DNA from: Gorillibacterium timonense
GTDB taxonomy: Bacteria; Bacillota; Bacilli; Paenibacillales; NBRC-103111
Direction of reading: 5' to 3'
Assembly: GCF_001457415.1 (NCBI RefSeq)
Contig: NZ_LN881723.1
Coordinates: 405,246 to 469,245 of the forward strand
Length of the DNA: 64,000 nucleotides
The translations under genes and the position numbers were made by a program. The first letter of the stretch is position 1, and each line of letters starts with the position of its first letter. The notes beneath the pieces are model-generated. The model did no database searches. It saw only the letters and a program-made list of their open reading frames with translations, and was not told the DNA's origin. Shown here in pieces: positions 45,499 through 55,605 of the stretch.

Positions 45499-48315
45499 CT
45501 ACAGCCTGTTTCGAAGCTCGGATAAGCGAATTTCCACTTGAGGCTGGAATTCAGATGATTGGACATAGTTCATGATACTGAACAAAAATTGCTTTCCTTC
45601 CACCGACTCCATCGCCTTCTCCGCATCCAGCGAGCATACGAGCAGCTTGCCCTTCCCGACGCGGCATTCAAAGAGAAGCCCGAGCTTATGGTTCCGCTCG
45701 AAGTTATCGATCGTCTGCACGATGGGGCTAAGCTCCTTCGGCAGATCGTCCAAAATGATCGAACTGGAATGGGTTACCACGTTCCACCAAGGATAGGTGG
45801 AATACCGTTCACTGGGAAAATCACGAAGTGCTGGGTGATCCTTGTCGATGTAGAGCCCCATGGTCCCGACAGGCACCGGCTTGTTCATGCTTTCTGATAT
45901 CGAACGGAACATCGGATAGCACCAGAAATCCGTGCTGTAGAACCCTTCTACCGCATGCTCAAGCCGATCTGGTTTGGGCATAAGCAGAACGTTCTCACCG
46001 TTCTCCAGCAGCGAAGCCGCTTCGTCGGTCAGGGCTTCGAATACATGCAGCCCCGTCCGGTCGATTTCGATGCCCTTCGGATAAAGCCATAGCTCATAGG
46101 ATTTCTGAATATCCGTCCCTTCGATGGACAAAGAAAGAACCGCATGGGTCATCTCGGATACGTTCGGGAGGTTCAGGTTCAACCGGCAAATGTCGATGTT
46201 GTTCCCCTTGCCTTCAACGGACGCATCGGCTTCTCCGCTCAAGAATACTTGGCCTGTTGTGGCCTCATGCAGCTCCCACTTCAATCGAATACGATCCAGT
46301 GGAACCGATCGGTAATAGCACAGCTCCACATCAGCCGCAAACGATTCCTGTGACACGTAATGGTATGTATCAAAACGCGCAAGAAGCACCGCATCCGAGC
46401 AAAAGCTGCGCCATTCTTCCGGCGTAACCAGCCCTTTGGAGTCCATGAAGGCATCCAGGACTCCGACCAGTGCCGTTCCTTGTCCGGGAAAATCTTGCAG
46501 ATCCAGCAGTTGAAAGCCTGCCAGCTTCTTGGAGCGGAAAGCCGCCTCCAATTCTTCTTTGTAGCAGGCTACCGCCAGCTTGCCGGAGCATTCGAAATAA
46601 GCAGCGGCCAGATGGCCAAGCCCCTTCTCCTCTAAGCGCTCCCGGAACACTTCATAATTTCTAGCTTTAATCGACCCGGTGAATTTCTCGATTTCAGCAA
46701 AGTTCGGGAAAGTGGAATACTGCCCGATTTCATGGGATACGACGGGGACATGCGGCACCAGCTCGTCGTTGCGGTCGGAGGCTCGCACCGTCACGGCTTC
46801 CGTGCCGAATTGAATCTGAACGGTATCGCTGCCCTCCACTCCGGCTTCACCCGCAGCGGAGTATGTGGACGGAATGATCTGTTCGTCGTAATCCTTCCTC
46901 GTGTTCGGCTGGTCCGTCTGGACGTGACCGAGCGGAGCATCGCACATGGCATAAGAACCCCGGAATAATCGGTCTCGCGAAAAGCGAACGCCGCAGTAGA
47001 AATCGTCATGCTCCAGAATGTCCGGCATGAACTGGAAGTTGTTCGACCCTTGGGTGTACAGATGGCGGTCGTCACACTCCTTGTACGCCTTCAGGATCGC
47101 ATCCAGCCTCGGCTTGCTGCCCCAAAGCTCATTGCCAAGAGACATCATTACGAAGGAAGGATGATTGCCGAAGGCTTTGAGAATGGCGTACCCTTCGCGG
47201 ATGAGGTACTCCTGCTCGGCCTGATTATGTTGTTCATACGTTTCATCGGTGATGGTCCCCCAGAACGGAAGCTCCGGCTCCATGTAGATGCCGAGCCGGT
47301 CTGCCGCTTCAAACGCCGCAGCCGGCGGGCAGCAGGTGTGGAAGCGGTAATGGTTGATTCCGTATGACTTGGCGATTCCCATAATCCGCAGCCATTCATC
47401 CACAGTCGTGGGAGCATAACCGGTGAGCGGGAAGATCAAGCCGTCGTGCTTGCCCCGCAGGAAGGTTTTGATGCCGTTGATCTCGAACTTGTCTCCGGCT
47501 ACCTTGAATTCGCGCAGGCCGGCCGTCAGCTCGTAGGTATCCTGCACCTCACCCGAGCCGTCGATCAGCTCCATTCGAAGTTTATACAGGTTGGGTGCTT
47601 GGTCGCTCCACAGGAGCGCGTCGCTGCCCAATGGAAACCGAAGCTCGATCTTGTCCGATTCAACCGGGAACTTCTGCATCGGAACGGCATGCTCCTCTTC
47701 GCCGTTGAAGCTTACGGCCGATACGGCTACGACAGCGCCGCTCTGATCGCCTGCAACGCTTGCCTTGATCGTGAACGCTTTGTCCGCCACTTCCGGGTAA
47801 ACCTGAACCTCCTGCAAATAGGCATCTCCAAAGAACCTCAGCTCCATCTGCCCGGTAATCCCGTTCCAGTTCGTTTGAGTATCCTTTGAGGTGAGGTGGC
47901 CGCCTTTGGTCGGATAGTCCGTATTATCCACCCGGATCGTCAGCGTATGCTTCGTCTTCTCGAGGCTCCCGGTCAGGTCATAGACATGCGGAGCGTTCAG
48001 GCTGTTCTGCGTTCCGAGCTCCCGTCCGTCCACCCAAACCGTTGTGACCCGCGTCCGCTCCAAAACCAGTTGACACGGCCGTCCTACCAAATGCTCTGGA
48101 ATCTCTACTTCTTTGGAAAACCATGCATAGCCCTCGAAAGCGTATTCATCTGTCAAAGCACCAAGCTCAATTTCCTCGTTCTTCTTTCCTTTGCGGGCGA
48201 AGGAGGTGGTGCCAGGCAGCGCAATGGTGTCGGAATAGGTACGCGGCAGACCAGGCCGCTTATCGCTATCTAGCTGCAGCCCCCAATCCCCTTCTAAATG
48301 GATGGTTGTTAACAT
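45499..48315 (-). CDS. Glycoside hydrolase family 2 protein
   Basis: The 938-residue enzyme has the GH2 order: an N-terminal sugar-binding sandwich (residues about 1-185, EGYAWFSKEVEIP), an immunoglobulin-like domain, and a barrel from about 290 (GIKTFLRGKHDG). The acid/base Glu lies in MMSLGNELWG (about 400) and the nucleophile Glu in VVSHEIGQYS (about 520). A long C-terminal part (about 660-938) has no domain I recognise. The family includes beta-galactosidases, glucuronidases and mannosidases; the substrate is uncertain. It is last in the sugar importer operon and has its own AAGGAG site. Confidence 0.9.
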   Translation of the reverse strand: MLTTIHLEGDWGLQLDSDKRPGLPRTYSDTIALPGTTSFARKGKKNEEIELGALTDEYAFEGYAWFSKEVEIPEHLVGRPCQLVLERTRVTTVWVDGRELGTQNSLNAPHVYDLTGSLEKTKHTLTIRVDNTDYPTKGGHLTSKDTQTNWNGITGQMELRFFGDAYLQEVQVYPEVADKAFTIKASVAGDQSGAVVAVSAVSFNGEEEHAVPMQKFPVESDKIELRFPLGSDALLWSDQAPNLYKLRMELIDGSGEVQDTYELTAGLREFKVAGDKFEINGIKTFLRGKHDGLIFPLTGYAPTTVDEWLRIMGIAKSYGINHYRFHTCCPPAAAFEAADRLGIYMEPELPFWGTITDETYEQHNQAEQEYLIREGYAILKAFGNHPSFVMMSLGNELWGSKPRLDAILKAYKECDDRHLYTQGSNNFQFMPDILEHDDFYCGVRFSRDRLFRGSYAMCDAPLGHVQTDQPNTRKDYDEQIIPSTYSAAGEAGVEGSDTVQIQFGTEAVTVRASDRNDELVPHVPVVSHEIGQYSTFPNFAEIEKFTGSIKARNYEVFRERLEEKGLGHLAAAYFECSGKLAVACYKEELEAAFRSKKLAGFQLLDLQDFPGQGTALVGVLDAFMDSKGLVTPEEWRSFCSDAVLLARFDTYHYVSQESFAADVELCYYRSVPLDRIRLKWELHEATTGQVFLSGEADASVEGKGNNIDICRLNLNLPNVSEMTHAVLSLSIEGTDIQKSYELWLYPKGIEIDRTGLHVFEALTDEAASLLENGENVLLMPKPDRLEHAVEGFYSTDFWCYPMFRSISESMNKPVPVGTMGLYIDKDHPALRDFPSERYSTYPWWNVVTHSSSIILDDLPKELSPIVQTIDNFERNHKLGLLFECRVGKGKLLVCSLDAEKAMESVEGKQFLFSIMNYVQSSEFQPQVEIRLSELRNRL

Positions 48316-48339
48316 GGAACCGTCTCCTTCTCGTTCGAT

Positions 48340-49959
48340 TTACTCTTCGTAGCGATAATCGCGGAATTCCTGGGGGGTGCTGCCCGTCACCTTCTTGAAC
48401 AGGAACGTGAAGTAGGCCGCGGTTTGAAACCCGACTTGCTCGGCCACCTCATATACCTTGACGTTCGGGTCGCGAAGCAGCTCCTTGGCCTTGCTGATTC
48501 GGATCTCCTGGACATAATCGGAAATGGTGATGCCCATTTCTTTTTTGAACAGCACGCTCAAGTAGCTTGCATTGAAATGAAACTGCTCCGCGAGCTGTTT
48601 GACGGTGACATTGTCCTGAATATGCTCCTCGATGAACTGCGCGATATTATGGATGAGATGATGCTGCTGTACAGCCTGTTCCCCTTGCTCAAGTTGAGTA
48701 TACTTTGAAAAATACTCCAAGACTACCCCCCTGACTTCCTCGGCATTCGTACAAGCAATAACCCTTTGCCACATGTCGACGTTCATTTCTCCAACCGCTG
48801 TTCGGTACCGGCGGATCTTACGCGCCAATTCGCTGACAAGCCCCATTCCAAAAGCCTGAACGTAGGAAAAGGCGACCGTTTCCTGGGTCAAAAGCGCATC
48901 GAACGCATAGTTGAAATAAGCCTCGGCCTGCCCGCTATCCCCTTTTTCCATGAGCTTGACGATCTCCGGAATGTATTCGTCGCGCAGTCGATGATCCTGG
49001 TATTCGGTTTCCTCGACCCGATCGAAATACAAGATTTGCTCTTCTCCGGCAAGCCGGGCCTTCGCCATCATGTGCTTGACCTCTTTGTACAGCAGAGGGG
49101 CTTCCTCCCAGGAGCGGCACTCTCGGCTGACTCCGACCGTCACGGTAGAGCCGTATTTTTCCTTGATGATGTCCTGTATAAAGGGAAACTGCTTCTCCAT
49201 CTTCGCCCGCTCGCTCGGGGGTGGATTCAAGAGAAGGATCGCTGCTTCGTCCGCTCCCGTTTTCCCGCTGTACACCCCGGCATATTCGGATAAGCTCACC
49301 TTCACGGTTTTCATCAAACCGTCTCCCAGCAGAATCCGCTGCCGTGCGTCGTGCCCGTCGCTCGGAAGCAAGCGGTCGTAGCCAAACAGAAACAAGCTGA
49401 TCCTCCACTCCTTCTCTTCCCGCGGAAGGTCTAACAAACGGCACCAGGAGGCCAACAGTTCCTCGTTGTAGGCGCGACCTTCAAGGAGGTCGTTCACAAA
49501 CCGCTCCTGCAAAACGTCGAAGCTCCCGCTCAGCTTTTCCTTCAGCTCGCTCGTTTCCCGCTCGATTTGGTTCCTCTTGAGGATCGAATCCCGGATGGTC
49601 TTCAGCTTCTCCTCCAGCTCATCCGTTTTGATCGGCTTCAGCACGTATCCCTTGGCGCCAAGATGAATCGCTTCCTGCACGAATTCAAAATCATCGTACC
49701 CGCTGATGATCAGGGTCTGCAGAGACTGAAGGTGTGGTTGTTCGAGCTTGCATGCGGACAAAAGCTCGATGCCGGACATACCCGGCATCGTGACGTCCGT
49801 GATCAGTACGTCAACGGGCTCTCGGGCAAGGATTTCAAGGGCTTCCTCTCCGGAATCCGCCGTTATCGGCTTGGCGTAACCGAGAGAATCCCAGTGGACA
49901 TGACGGACAAGGCCGTCGATTTGGAGGGGCTCATCATCTACGATCAACGCTTGAATCAT
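48340..49959 (-). CDS. YesN-type response regulator with AraC output domain
   Basis: The 539-residue protein has an N-terminal receiver (IVDDEP at 6-11, phosphorylated Asp in VLITDVTMPGM, Lys in LKPIK), a long middle section and a C-terminal AraC helix-turn-helix pair (VTVKQLAEQFHFNASYLSVLFKK). It is paired with the sensor kinase that precedes it (four-base overlap). Such pairs sense oligosaccharide and activate the adjoining Lpl-type transporter genes. The start ATG at 49959 gives MIQALIVDDEP. Confidence 0.93.
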   Translation of the reverse strand: MIQALIVDDEPLQIDGLVRHVHWDSLGYAKPITADSGEEALEILAREPVDVLITDVTMPGMSGIELLSACKLEQPHLQSLQTLIISGYDDFEFVQEAIHLGAKGYVLKPIKTDELEEKLKTIRDSILKRNQIERETSELKEKLSGSFDVLQERFVNDLLEGRAYNEELLASWCRLLDLPREEKEWRISLFLFGYDRLLPSDGHDARQRILLGDGLMKTVKVSLSEYAGVYSGKTGADEAAILLLNPPPSERAKMEKQFPFIQDIIKEKYGSTVTVGVSRECRSWEEAPLLYKEVKHMMAKARLAGEEQILYFDRVEETEYQDHRLRDEYIPEIVKLMEKGDSGQAEAYFNYAFDALLTQETVAFSYVQAFGMGLVSELARKIRRYRTAVGEMNVDMWQRVIACTNAEEVRGVVLEYFSKYTQLEQGEQAVQQHHLIHNIAQFIEEHIQDNVTVKQLAEQFHFNASYLSVLFKKEMGITISDYVQEIRISKAKELLRDPNVKVYEVAEQVGFQTAAYFTFLFKKVTGSTPQEFRDYRYEE

Positions 49960-51749
49960 TTGTCTTCCCCCATCTTGATCTCGGGACGTTCCCAGCACGC
50001 GGGAATTTGGATCACCACGGAAGTCCACTCATTTTCAACGCTTTCGATCCTCATGAGGCCTTCTGATCCGAAATACAAGCGAAGCCTTTCCCGTATGTTG
50101 TTCATCCCGAATCCGTTTCTCGTTCCGGTGTATCGGCCGGCCTGTATTTGCTCCAATCGTTCGTTCGGGATGCCCTTTCCGTTATCTCGCACTTCAATAT
50201 GAACGGTATCTTCTAGGTGGCGGATGACAATCCATATCGTAGCTCCGCTCTTCTTGGTGATGTTCCCGTGCAGGTAGCTGTTCTCCACAATCGGCTGAAG
50301 CAGCAGCTTGATGGTGTACAAATCCAGTACCTCCGGTTCGATCTCCCATTGCACCTCTACCCGGCCCGGATAACGGAGCTGTTGAATCTCCACATAAGCT
50401 TTTAGATGCTCAAGCTCGTCGCGAATGCATACGACATTCACCCGGTTGTTCAGAGCGATCCGATAAAAGGTCGTCAGCGCATCAATGGTGCGGATTTGCG
50501 TTTCATCCTGCAGATCCATCGCCCGCCACCGAACCAGACTGAGCGAATTGTAGATAAAGTGAGGATTGATCTGCGCCTGCAAGGCCCGGAAGTACTGCTC
50601 TTTCTCTTTCAGGTGCGCTTGCATGTTCTCCTCCACCAGCTTCCTAAGCTGGCGCGACATCGAATTGAACAGCACTTCCAGCTCACCAAGCTCGTCCTGA
50701 TCCTGGTTTCGCACGGTGACGTCAAAATCCCCTTGCGAGATATCGGTCATCCGCGCTCCGAGCTTCCGAATCCGCCAAACGACGTTTTTCAAAACCGTCA
50801 AGATCATAAAGATCGAAACCATGAGGAAAAAAGCGACCCCGGCGGCGATGGAAACGAACACCCATTTCGACTGCTGTTCCATCCGATTGATATCCATGAG
50901 AGCGGCAACCGTCCACCCGGATGAGAGCTTTTGCTCGATCAGCAGCTTCCCGTTGATCGGAACCGGCTCGATCGTTTCCATGCCCCAATAAGGCTGCAGG
51001 GAGGAACCGTCTATTTTCTCGCTGATTTCATCCGTCACCGAGGATGCGATGATCCGGTCGTCCGAATCCACAATGTAGAGCTCCCCCGCTCCGTTGAACG
51101 GATGCTCGAACGAATCGGCAAAAACATCGTGGTAATCGAGCAGCAGGTAAACGAGCCCGAAAACCTCCCCATACGGGTCGATGATGTTTCGTGTAACGAC
51201 GATCTTCTCCTTGTCGTTTAGTGCGTTTGACCACATCAGCGCCTGGGCCGATTTCACCCTCAACTGGAACCAGTCGCGCTCGTTGACCCCGGAGAGCACC
51301 CGGTTCTCGGGCTTCCAGAGCAAGCCGCCGTCCTGAACGAGTGAAGCGTTTGCATGATAAATGCGAAAATCCTCGATTCCAGGCAGATACTTCTGCGTAT
51401 ACAGATAGGATCGGTCGACATATTCCACCGTCTCCAATTGCTCAAACATGCTTGAGTAACTGCGGGACAATCGGGAGATCAACTCCCCGTCGGTTGCGGT
51501 TCGATTGGCAAGCAGATCATAGCTCTGCTTCCGGAAATCAATGCTCTCCGCACTTTGTCGAACCGCTTCCTTCGCGGTGATCAAGTAATTCTCCCGGACA
51601 TGCTGTAGCGCCAGATAGCCGGCGCTGACAGCCAGCAAAATCGTTGGAATAAACACGATCAGGCTATAAAACACCACAATTTTTTTCCGTAAGCTCAAGG
51701 AACGGGTAACCCGCAAGATGGCTTTTTCAAATCGCTGCTTCAGCTTCAT
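49956..51749 (-). CDS. YesM-type membrane sensor histidine kinase
   Basis: The 597-residue kinase has a membrane span near 20-40, an extracellular Cache-like sensor (about 45-280), a second span near 290-315, a HAMP linker and a His_kinase domain. The phospho-acceptor His lies in QAQINPHFIYNSLS and the ATPase glycine box is RDNGKGIP. It partners the response regulator immediately downstream. ATG 51749 has GGGAG; the 32-residue upstream extension crosses a stem-loop and is unlikely to be coding. Confidence 0.93.
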   Translation of the reverse strand: MKLKQRFEKAILRVTRSLSLRKKIVVFYSLIVFIPTILLAVSAGYLALQHVRENYLITAKEAVRQSAESIDFRKQSYDLLANRTATDGELISRLSRSYSSMFEQLETVEYVDRSYLYTQKYLPGIEDFRIYHANASLVQDGGLLWKPENRVLSGVNERDWFQLRVKSAQALMWSNALNDKEKIVVTRNIIDPYGEVFGLVYLLLDYHDVFADSFEHPFNGAGELYIVDSDDRIIASSVTDEISEKIDGSSLQPYWGMETIEPVPINGKLLIEQKLSSGWTVAALMDINRMEQQSKWVFVSIAAGVAFFLMVSIFMILTVLKNVVWRIRKLGARMTDISQGDFDVTVRNQDQDELGELEVLFNSMSRQLRKLVEENMQAHLKEKEQYFRALQAQINPHFIYNSLSLVRWRAMDLQDETQIRTIDALTTFYRIALNNRVNVVCIRDELEHLKAYVEIQQLRYPGRVEVQWEIEPEVLDLYTIKLLLQPIVENSYLHGNITKKSGATIWIVIRHLEDTVHIEVRDNGKGIPNERLEQIQAGRYTGTRNGFGMNNIRERLRLYFGSEGLMRIESVENEWTSVVIQIPACWERPEIKMGEDK

Positions 51750-51796
51750 GTTCGTCTCCCGCCCCGTCTCGCCTCCGTGTGAAAAGAACGGCAAAG

Positions 51797-51823
51797 GGAG
51801 CAACCCCGAAAGGGGGCTGCTCC
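51797..51823. terminator. Stem-loop between the solute-binding protein and kinase genes
   Basis: GGAGCAACCCC pairs with GGGGCTGCTCC (one mismatch) around a short loop. A T-run follows on the plus strand only; the minus-strand tail is weak. It may partly stop transcription from the transporter genes, so that the kinase is made less than the binding protein. Confidence 0.55.
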
Positions 51824-51864
51824 TTTTTACCTCGTGCGCTGTCAACCGATCCTGTGGACCCTTT

Positions 51865-53541
51865 TTAAAATTCTCCGTTCGCTTGAATGTCCGCCTGATA
51901 GGTTTCGTTCCATTCCTTCTTCATATCGGTCCAATGGGCGCGTTTTTCGAGTGCATCCTGAAATGCCGTCCAGTTGGCTTCAAACTGCGCGTCGTCCTTT
52001 GCCATAATCAGCTTAGCCCGGAACTCCTTGCGGATGTTCTCCAGCTCAGGGGAATACTTTTCCCATACGCCCCCTTGCTTCGGCGAGACCAAATCGTAGG
52101 AATGCGCTTGCCGGACCGCGCCCATCTTGCCGACTTGTTCCGTATACGCGGACGTTTTCAAAGCGCCCTTCTTCTCAACTTCGCCTACGTTCCACCAAGG
52201 ATACCACTGATTGCTGTACGACGAAATCATGTACAGCTCCGGCGTAACTTTCGCCTTCTGAGCTTGGTCACCGGAATTTCGAGCCTGTTTGTAATTATCG
52301 TCGATATACTTCCATTTTCCAAGGGGCTGATCGATCCAATCCCAATACAGACCGGATGGGCCTTCGTTAATGACCTGCTGCATTTCCGGCTTCGCCTGGA
52401 GCGTGTAGTCAAAGAATTTCAGGATCGCGTCCAGGTTTTTCGTGTTTTTGCTGATGTACACATCGTAGCCAGGGTAAGGGTTTACAACTTGATTGATACC
52501 GACCTTCTCCACACCGTCAACCTTCGGGTAAGGAATGACTTGATAATACCAGCCCGGCTCCGTCGGTCCGTCCAACGTTTCCCACAGCGAAGTATCGATG
52601 TTGAAGAAGCTTCCGACGTTCAAAGCGACCCGTCCGGATTTGTTCTTCTCCTTGTACCGCTCTTTCTTGTCGGTGACGACTTCCGGATCGATCAGCTTAT
52701 CGCGATACATCTCGTTCATCCACTTATAAGCGGCTTTGTATTGGGGATCGTCATACGAGAAGACGAATTGATCGCCCTTCTTGTCGACGCCGGTGCCACT
52801 CGTGGATACGCCGAACGCGGTCAGGATAGCGTTTTCGTCATTCCAGCCCGCCGTATCGTTCGTGTCCATCAAGAACGACATGGGCAGAAGCGAATTGCCG
52901 GATGCATCCTTTTGCTCCGCCGCCTTCTTCAGGAACGTTTCTACGCCTTCCAACGTTGCCAAATCCTCTACCTTCATGCCGACCTTCTCGACGACATCGG
53001 TCCGAACCGTCCAGGCCTGCGAAGCCCAGCCCGGCCAAGGATCATTCGGGTTTTGGTCGTACCAGGTCGGGATGGACCAGATATGGCCGTCCTTGTCCTT
53101 CATCCGCTCCAGGTACTGCTTCGGAATGGCTGCGAGGTTCGGGTATTTGTCCGGCATGTCAAAATATTGCTCCAGCGATTGAATCTTCTTAGAGCGGTTC
53201 ATGGCGTTCTTCACCGTCTCGCTCCGCGAGAAGATGGCTGCATCCTTGAAGCCGTCCGTGTTCAGCCGCAGGTTCAAGGCCGTTACTGCGTCACCCTGCG
53301 TCGATTCGAGCTGGACAGCCACTCCCGGCTCTTTTTCCTTCCAATACTTTTGAACCAAGCTGTCATTGTTGATCGTTGCCGCCCACCCCAACCAGAGGTT
53401 GAATGAGGTGGAACCACTGCTTTCCGGGTTTGCCGCATCGCCTTTGTCCGTCTTGCCGCCCGAATTCGAGCAGCCAGCCATCACGGCGAGAGCAACCGCA
53501 AGTGTGACTGCTGCTCCGCGCTTTATCCCTTTCGAACCCAT
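51865..53541 (-). CDS. Extracellular sugar-binding lipoprotein (LplA/YtcQ-like)
   Basis: The 558-residue protein has a lipoprotein signal with VMAGC (Cys about residue 23) and a family 1 solute-binding fold with a long C-terminal part. Typical segments are FNLWLGWAATINND, YDQNPNDPWPGWASQAWTVR and PYPGYDVYISKNTKN. It delivers a complex carbohydrate to the two permeases encoded upstream on the same strand. The long ORF on the opposite strand is a shadow. No ATPase is nearby; LplB/C systems usually share MsmX. Confidence 0.93.
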   Translation of the reverse strand: MGSKGIKRGAAVTLAVALAVMAGCSNSGGKTDKGDAANPESSGSTSFNLWLGWAATINNDSLVQKYWKEKEPGVAVQLESTQGDAVTALNLRLNTDGFKDAAIFSRSETVKNAMNRSKKIQSLEQYFDMPDKYPNLAAIPKQYLERMKDKDGHIWSIPTWYDQNPNDPWPGWASQAWTVRTDVVEKVGMKVEDLATLEGVETFLKKAAEQKDASGNSLLPMSFLMDTNDTAGWNDENAILTAFGVSTSGTGVDKKGDQFVFSYDDPQYKAAYKWMNEMYRDKLIDPEVVTDKKERYKEKNKSGRVALNVGSFFNIDTSLWETLDGPTEPGWYYQVIPYPKVDGVEKVGINQVVNPYPGYDVYISKNTKNLDAILKFFDYTLQAKPEMQQVINEGPSGLYWDWIDQPLGKWKYIDDNYKQARNSGDQAQKAKVTPELYMISSYSNQWYPWWNVGEVEKKGALKTSAYTEQVGKMGAVRQAHSYDLVSPKQGGVWEKYSPELENIRKEFRAKLIMAKDDAQFEANWTAFQDALEKRAHWTDMKKEWNETYQADIQANGEF

Positions 53542-53608
53542 GGAACAACTCCCCTGTTCTTATGCAGATTTGGTATATGTGTGTTGCCTTATACCCGTCA
53601 TTTTACCG

Positions 53609-54505
53609 TCAACCTTTGACGGAGCCAACCAGCACGCCTTTGACGAAATACTTTTGCAGGAACGGATACACGCACAGGATCGGCAGAGCGCTGACCATCA
53701 CGACAGCCATCTTGATCGACATGAGGGTGATGTTCTGCATTTGCGAGCCCCGCGCCAACGCTTCCTGGTTGGTGTTCGAGCCGAGCACCACGGAGATGTC
53801 CTGCGCCGTTAGCAGCTGCTGCAGGAACGTCTGCACGGGGATGAGCGACTGCTTGCTCACATAAAACGCCCCTGCAAACCAGTCGTTCCAGTGCCCGACG
53901 GCCGTGAACAGCCCGAGAGCGGCCAGCATCGGCTTCGAGAGCGGAACGATGATCTGCCAGAGTACCCGGACCGGACCGGCTCCATCCAGCTCCGCCGATT
54001 CGATGAGCGCCTCCGGAATGCCCTGAATGAACTTCAACATGACAAACATGTTCCAGACCGAGAACAGCCCCGGGAAAATGTAAACCCAGAATGAATTGAG
54101 CAGCCCCAGGTTGTTCAGCTGAATGTAATAAGGAACGAGGCCTCCGCTGAACAGCATGGTGATCAGAATGTAGGTCAGAATCACTCCTCTAAGCGGAAGG
54201 GCTTTGTAAGAGAGACCATACGCGACTAGCAGAGTCACGATCAGCCCGGCGATCGTGCCAATGATGGTTCGGGCAATCGTAATGAGATAGGCATGCCGGA
54301 TCACCGCATTCCCCAGTACGATCTCATAATTGATGAGCGTAAATGCCCGCGGGATTAAGTAGACGCCACCTTTTGCCGCATCCGAGCCTTCGTTCAGCGA
54401 AATCGCCAGCATGTATGCAAACGGATACAAGACGGAGAAGCAAATGAGCGACAGCAGCAGAATCATCAGCCAGTTTGAGGCTTTTTCCGTAAAGGTCTGT
54501 TTCAT
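53609..54505 (-). CDS. Sugar ABC transporter permease (LplC/YtcP-like)
   Basis: The 298-residue permease has six spans and the EAA loop ALIESAELDGAGPVRVLWQIIVPLS (about 185-209). The start EKASNWLMILLLSLICFSVLYPF is typical of the LplC branch. It follows the partner permease by six bases and precedes the binding protein. Confidence 0.93.
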   Translation of the reverse strand: MKQTFTEKASNWLMILLLSLICFSVLYPFAYMLAISLNEGSDAAKGGVYLIPRAFTLINYEIVLGNAVIRHAYLITIARTIIGTIAGLIVTLLVAYGLSYKALPLRGVILTYILITMLFSGGLVPYYIQLNNLGLLNSFWVYIFPGLFSVWNMFVMLKFIQGIPEALIESAELDGAGPVRVLWQIIVPLSKPMLAALGLFTAVGHWNDWFAGAFYVSKQSLIPVQTFLQQLLTAQDISVVLGSNTNQEALARGSQMQNITLMSIKMAVVMVSALPILCVYPFLQKYFVKGVLVGSVKG

Positions 54506-54511
54506 TGTCGG

Positions 54512-55405
54512 TCACCACAATCCCTCGCCATTGATTTTGCGGGACAGCTTGTTCGTCGTCACGACCAGAACCAGACTGATGATCGACGAAAGCAGCCCTA
54601 TTGCGGTCGCCATGCCAAAGTATCCCTGTTGAAGACCGCTTCGGAGAACATACGTATCAAGAACATCCGCCACTTCCTGATTGGCTGAGTTCATCATCGG
54701 ATAGATTTGATCCATTCCGACCGTGATCAAGCTCGGAATGCTCAGAATGAGCACGATGGAAATCGTGGGCATGATGCCCGGCAGCGTGATGTGGCGGATC
54801 TGTGCCAGCTTGCCGGCGCCTTCCACCTTGGCAGCTTCATAAAGCTGCGGATCGATCGCCGTGATCGCCGCCAGGTAGAGGATGGTGTTCCACCCCGTCT
54901 CCTTCCACAAACCGCTTGATACCACCAGTGGACGGAACCATTCGGTCGAGCCCATGAAGAAAATCGGATCTCCTCCCGCCTTGGAGATCAGCTGATTGAC
55001 AAGCCCGCCGTCCAGGGTCAGAAAGGATTGCAAGATGTACACCACGACAATCCACGAGAAAAAGTGAGGCAAATAGCTGACCGATTGTACAAAGCGCTTA
55101 AAGCCCGAATGGGACACCTCATTAATCATCAGCGCCAAGAGAATCGGTGCCGGAAATCCAAAAATGAATTTCAACACGGAAATGAACAGTGTGTTTTCAA
55201 CGATTTTCCAAAATTGCGGCTCCTGCAAGAATGCAAAATTGTCCATCCCCACCCAGGGGCTGTCCCAAATGGATGAGCCGATTTGAAAGTCCCGGAATGC
55301 CACCTGAATCCCCGCCATCGGGATATAGCTGAAAAGCAAGAGCAGGACGACACCCGGTAAAATCATCAGATACTGCCATCGATACTTATAAAACTTAGCC
55401 AACAT
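54512..55405 (-). CDS. Sugar ABC transporter permease (LplB-like)
   Basis: The 297-residue permease has six spans and the EAA loop YEAAKVEGAGKLAQIRHITLPGI (about 200-222). The family start YKYRWQYLMILPGVVLLLLFSYIPM is present. I chose the ATG at 55405 because GAGGGGG lies six bases upstream; the in-frame start at 55453 lacks a site. It is the first gene of the importer group, with a possible catabolite site at 55497. Confidence 0.92.
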   Translation of the reverse strand: MLAKFYKYRWQYLMILPGVVLLLLFSYIPMAGIQVAFRDFQIGSSIWDSPWVGMDNFAFLQEPQFWKIVENTLFISVLKFIFGFPAPILLALMINEVSHSGFKRFVQSVSYLPHFFSWIVVVYILQSFLTLDGGLVNQLISKAGGDPIFFMGSTEWFRPLVVSSGLWKETGWNTILYLAAITAIDPQLYEAAKVEGAGKLAQIRHITLPGIMPTISIVLILSIPSLITVGMDQIYPMMNSANQEVADVLDTYVLRSGLQQGYFGMATAIGLLSSIISLVLVVTTNKLSRKINGEGLW

Positions 55406-55496
55406 ATGCATCCCCCTCTTGGTTTCATAGTAAAGGAGAAGCGGGTCGGCCACTACCCCACGGCGATTGGAATTCTATCGCTATGATTGGTCGTTA

Positions 55497-55511
55497 TGAA
55501 AGCGCTTGTCA
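55497..55511. promoter_or_regulatory. Imperfect cre-like site upstream of the sugar importer
   Basis: TGAAAGCGCTTGTCA resembles the CcpA palindrome TGAAAGCGCTTTCA with one extra base. It lies 92 bases upstream of the LplB-like start. The extra base weakens the case. The rest of 55406-55605 shows no gene. Confidence 0.35.
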
Positions 55512-55605
55512 GCTTTTCAAAAATGCAAAAGAAAACAGCCAGCTCTATGACTGGCCGCTTGCCTAGTTTTGGTAAACCTGATATTTGGTTCCATTAAATT
55601 AAAAA

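Noticed and set aside
51718-53406. 562-residue open frame on the plus strand
   Set aside because: It is antisense to the sugar-binding lipoprotein gene and has no family features.
55497-55511. CcpA (cre) site as a firm call
   Set aside because: It has one extra base relative to the palindrome, so I list it only as a weak candidate.
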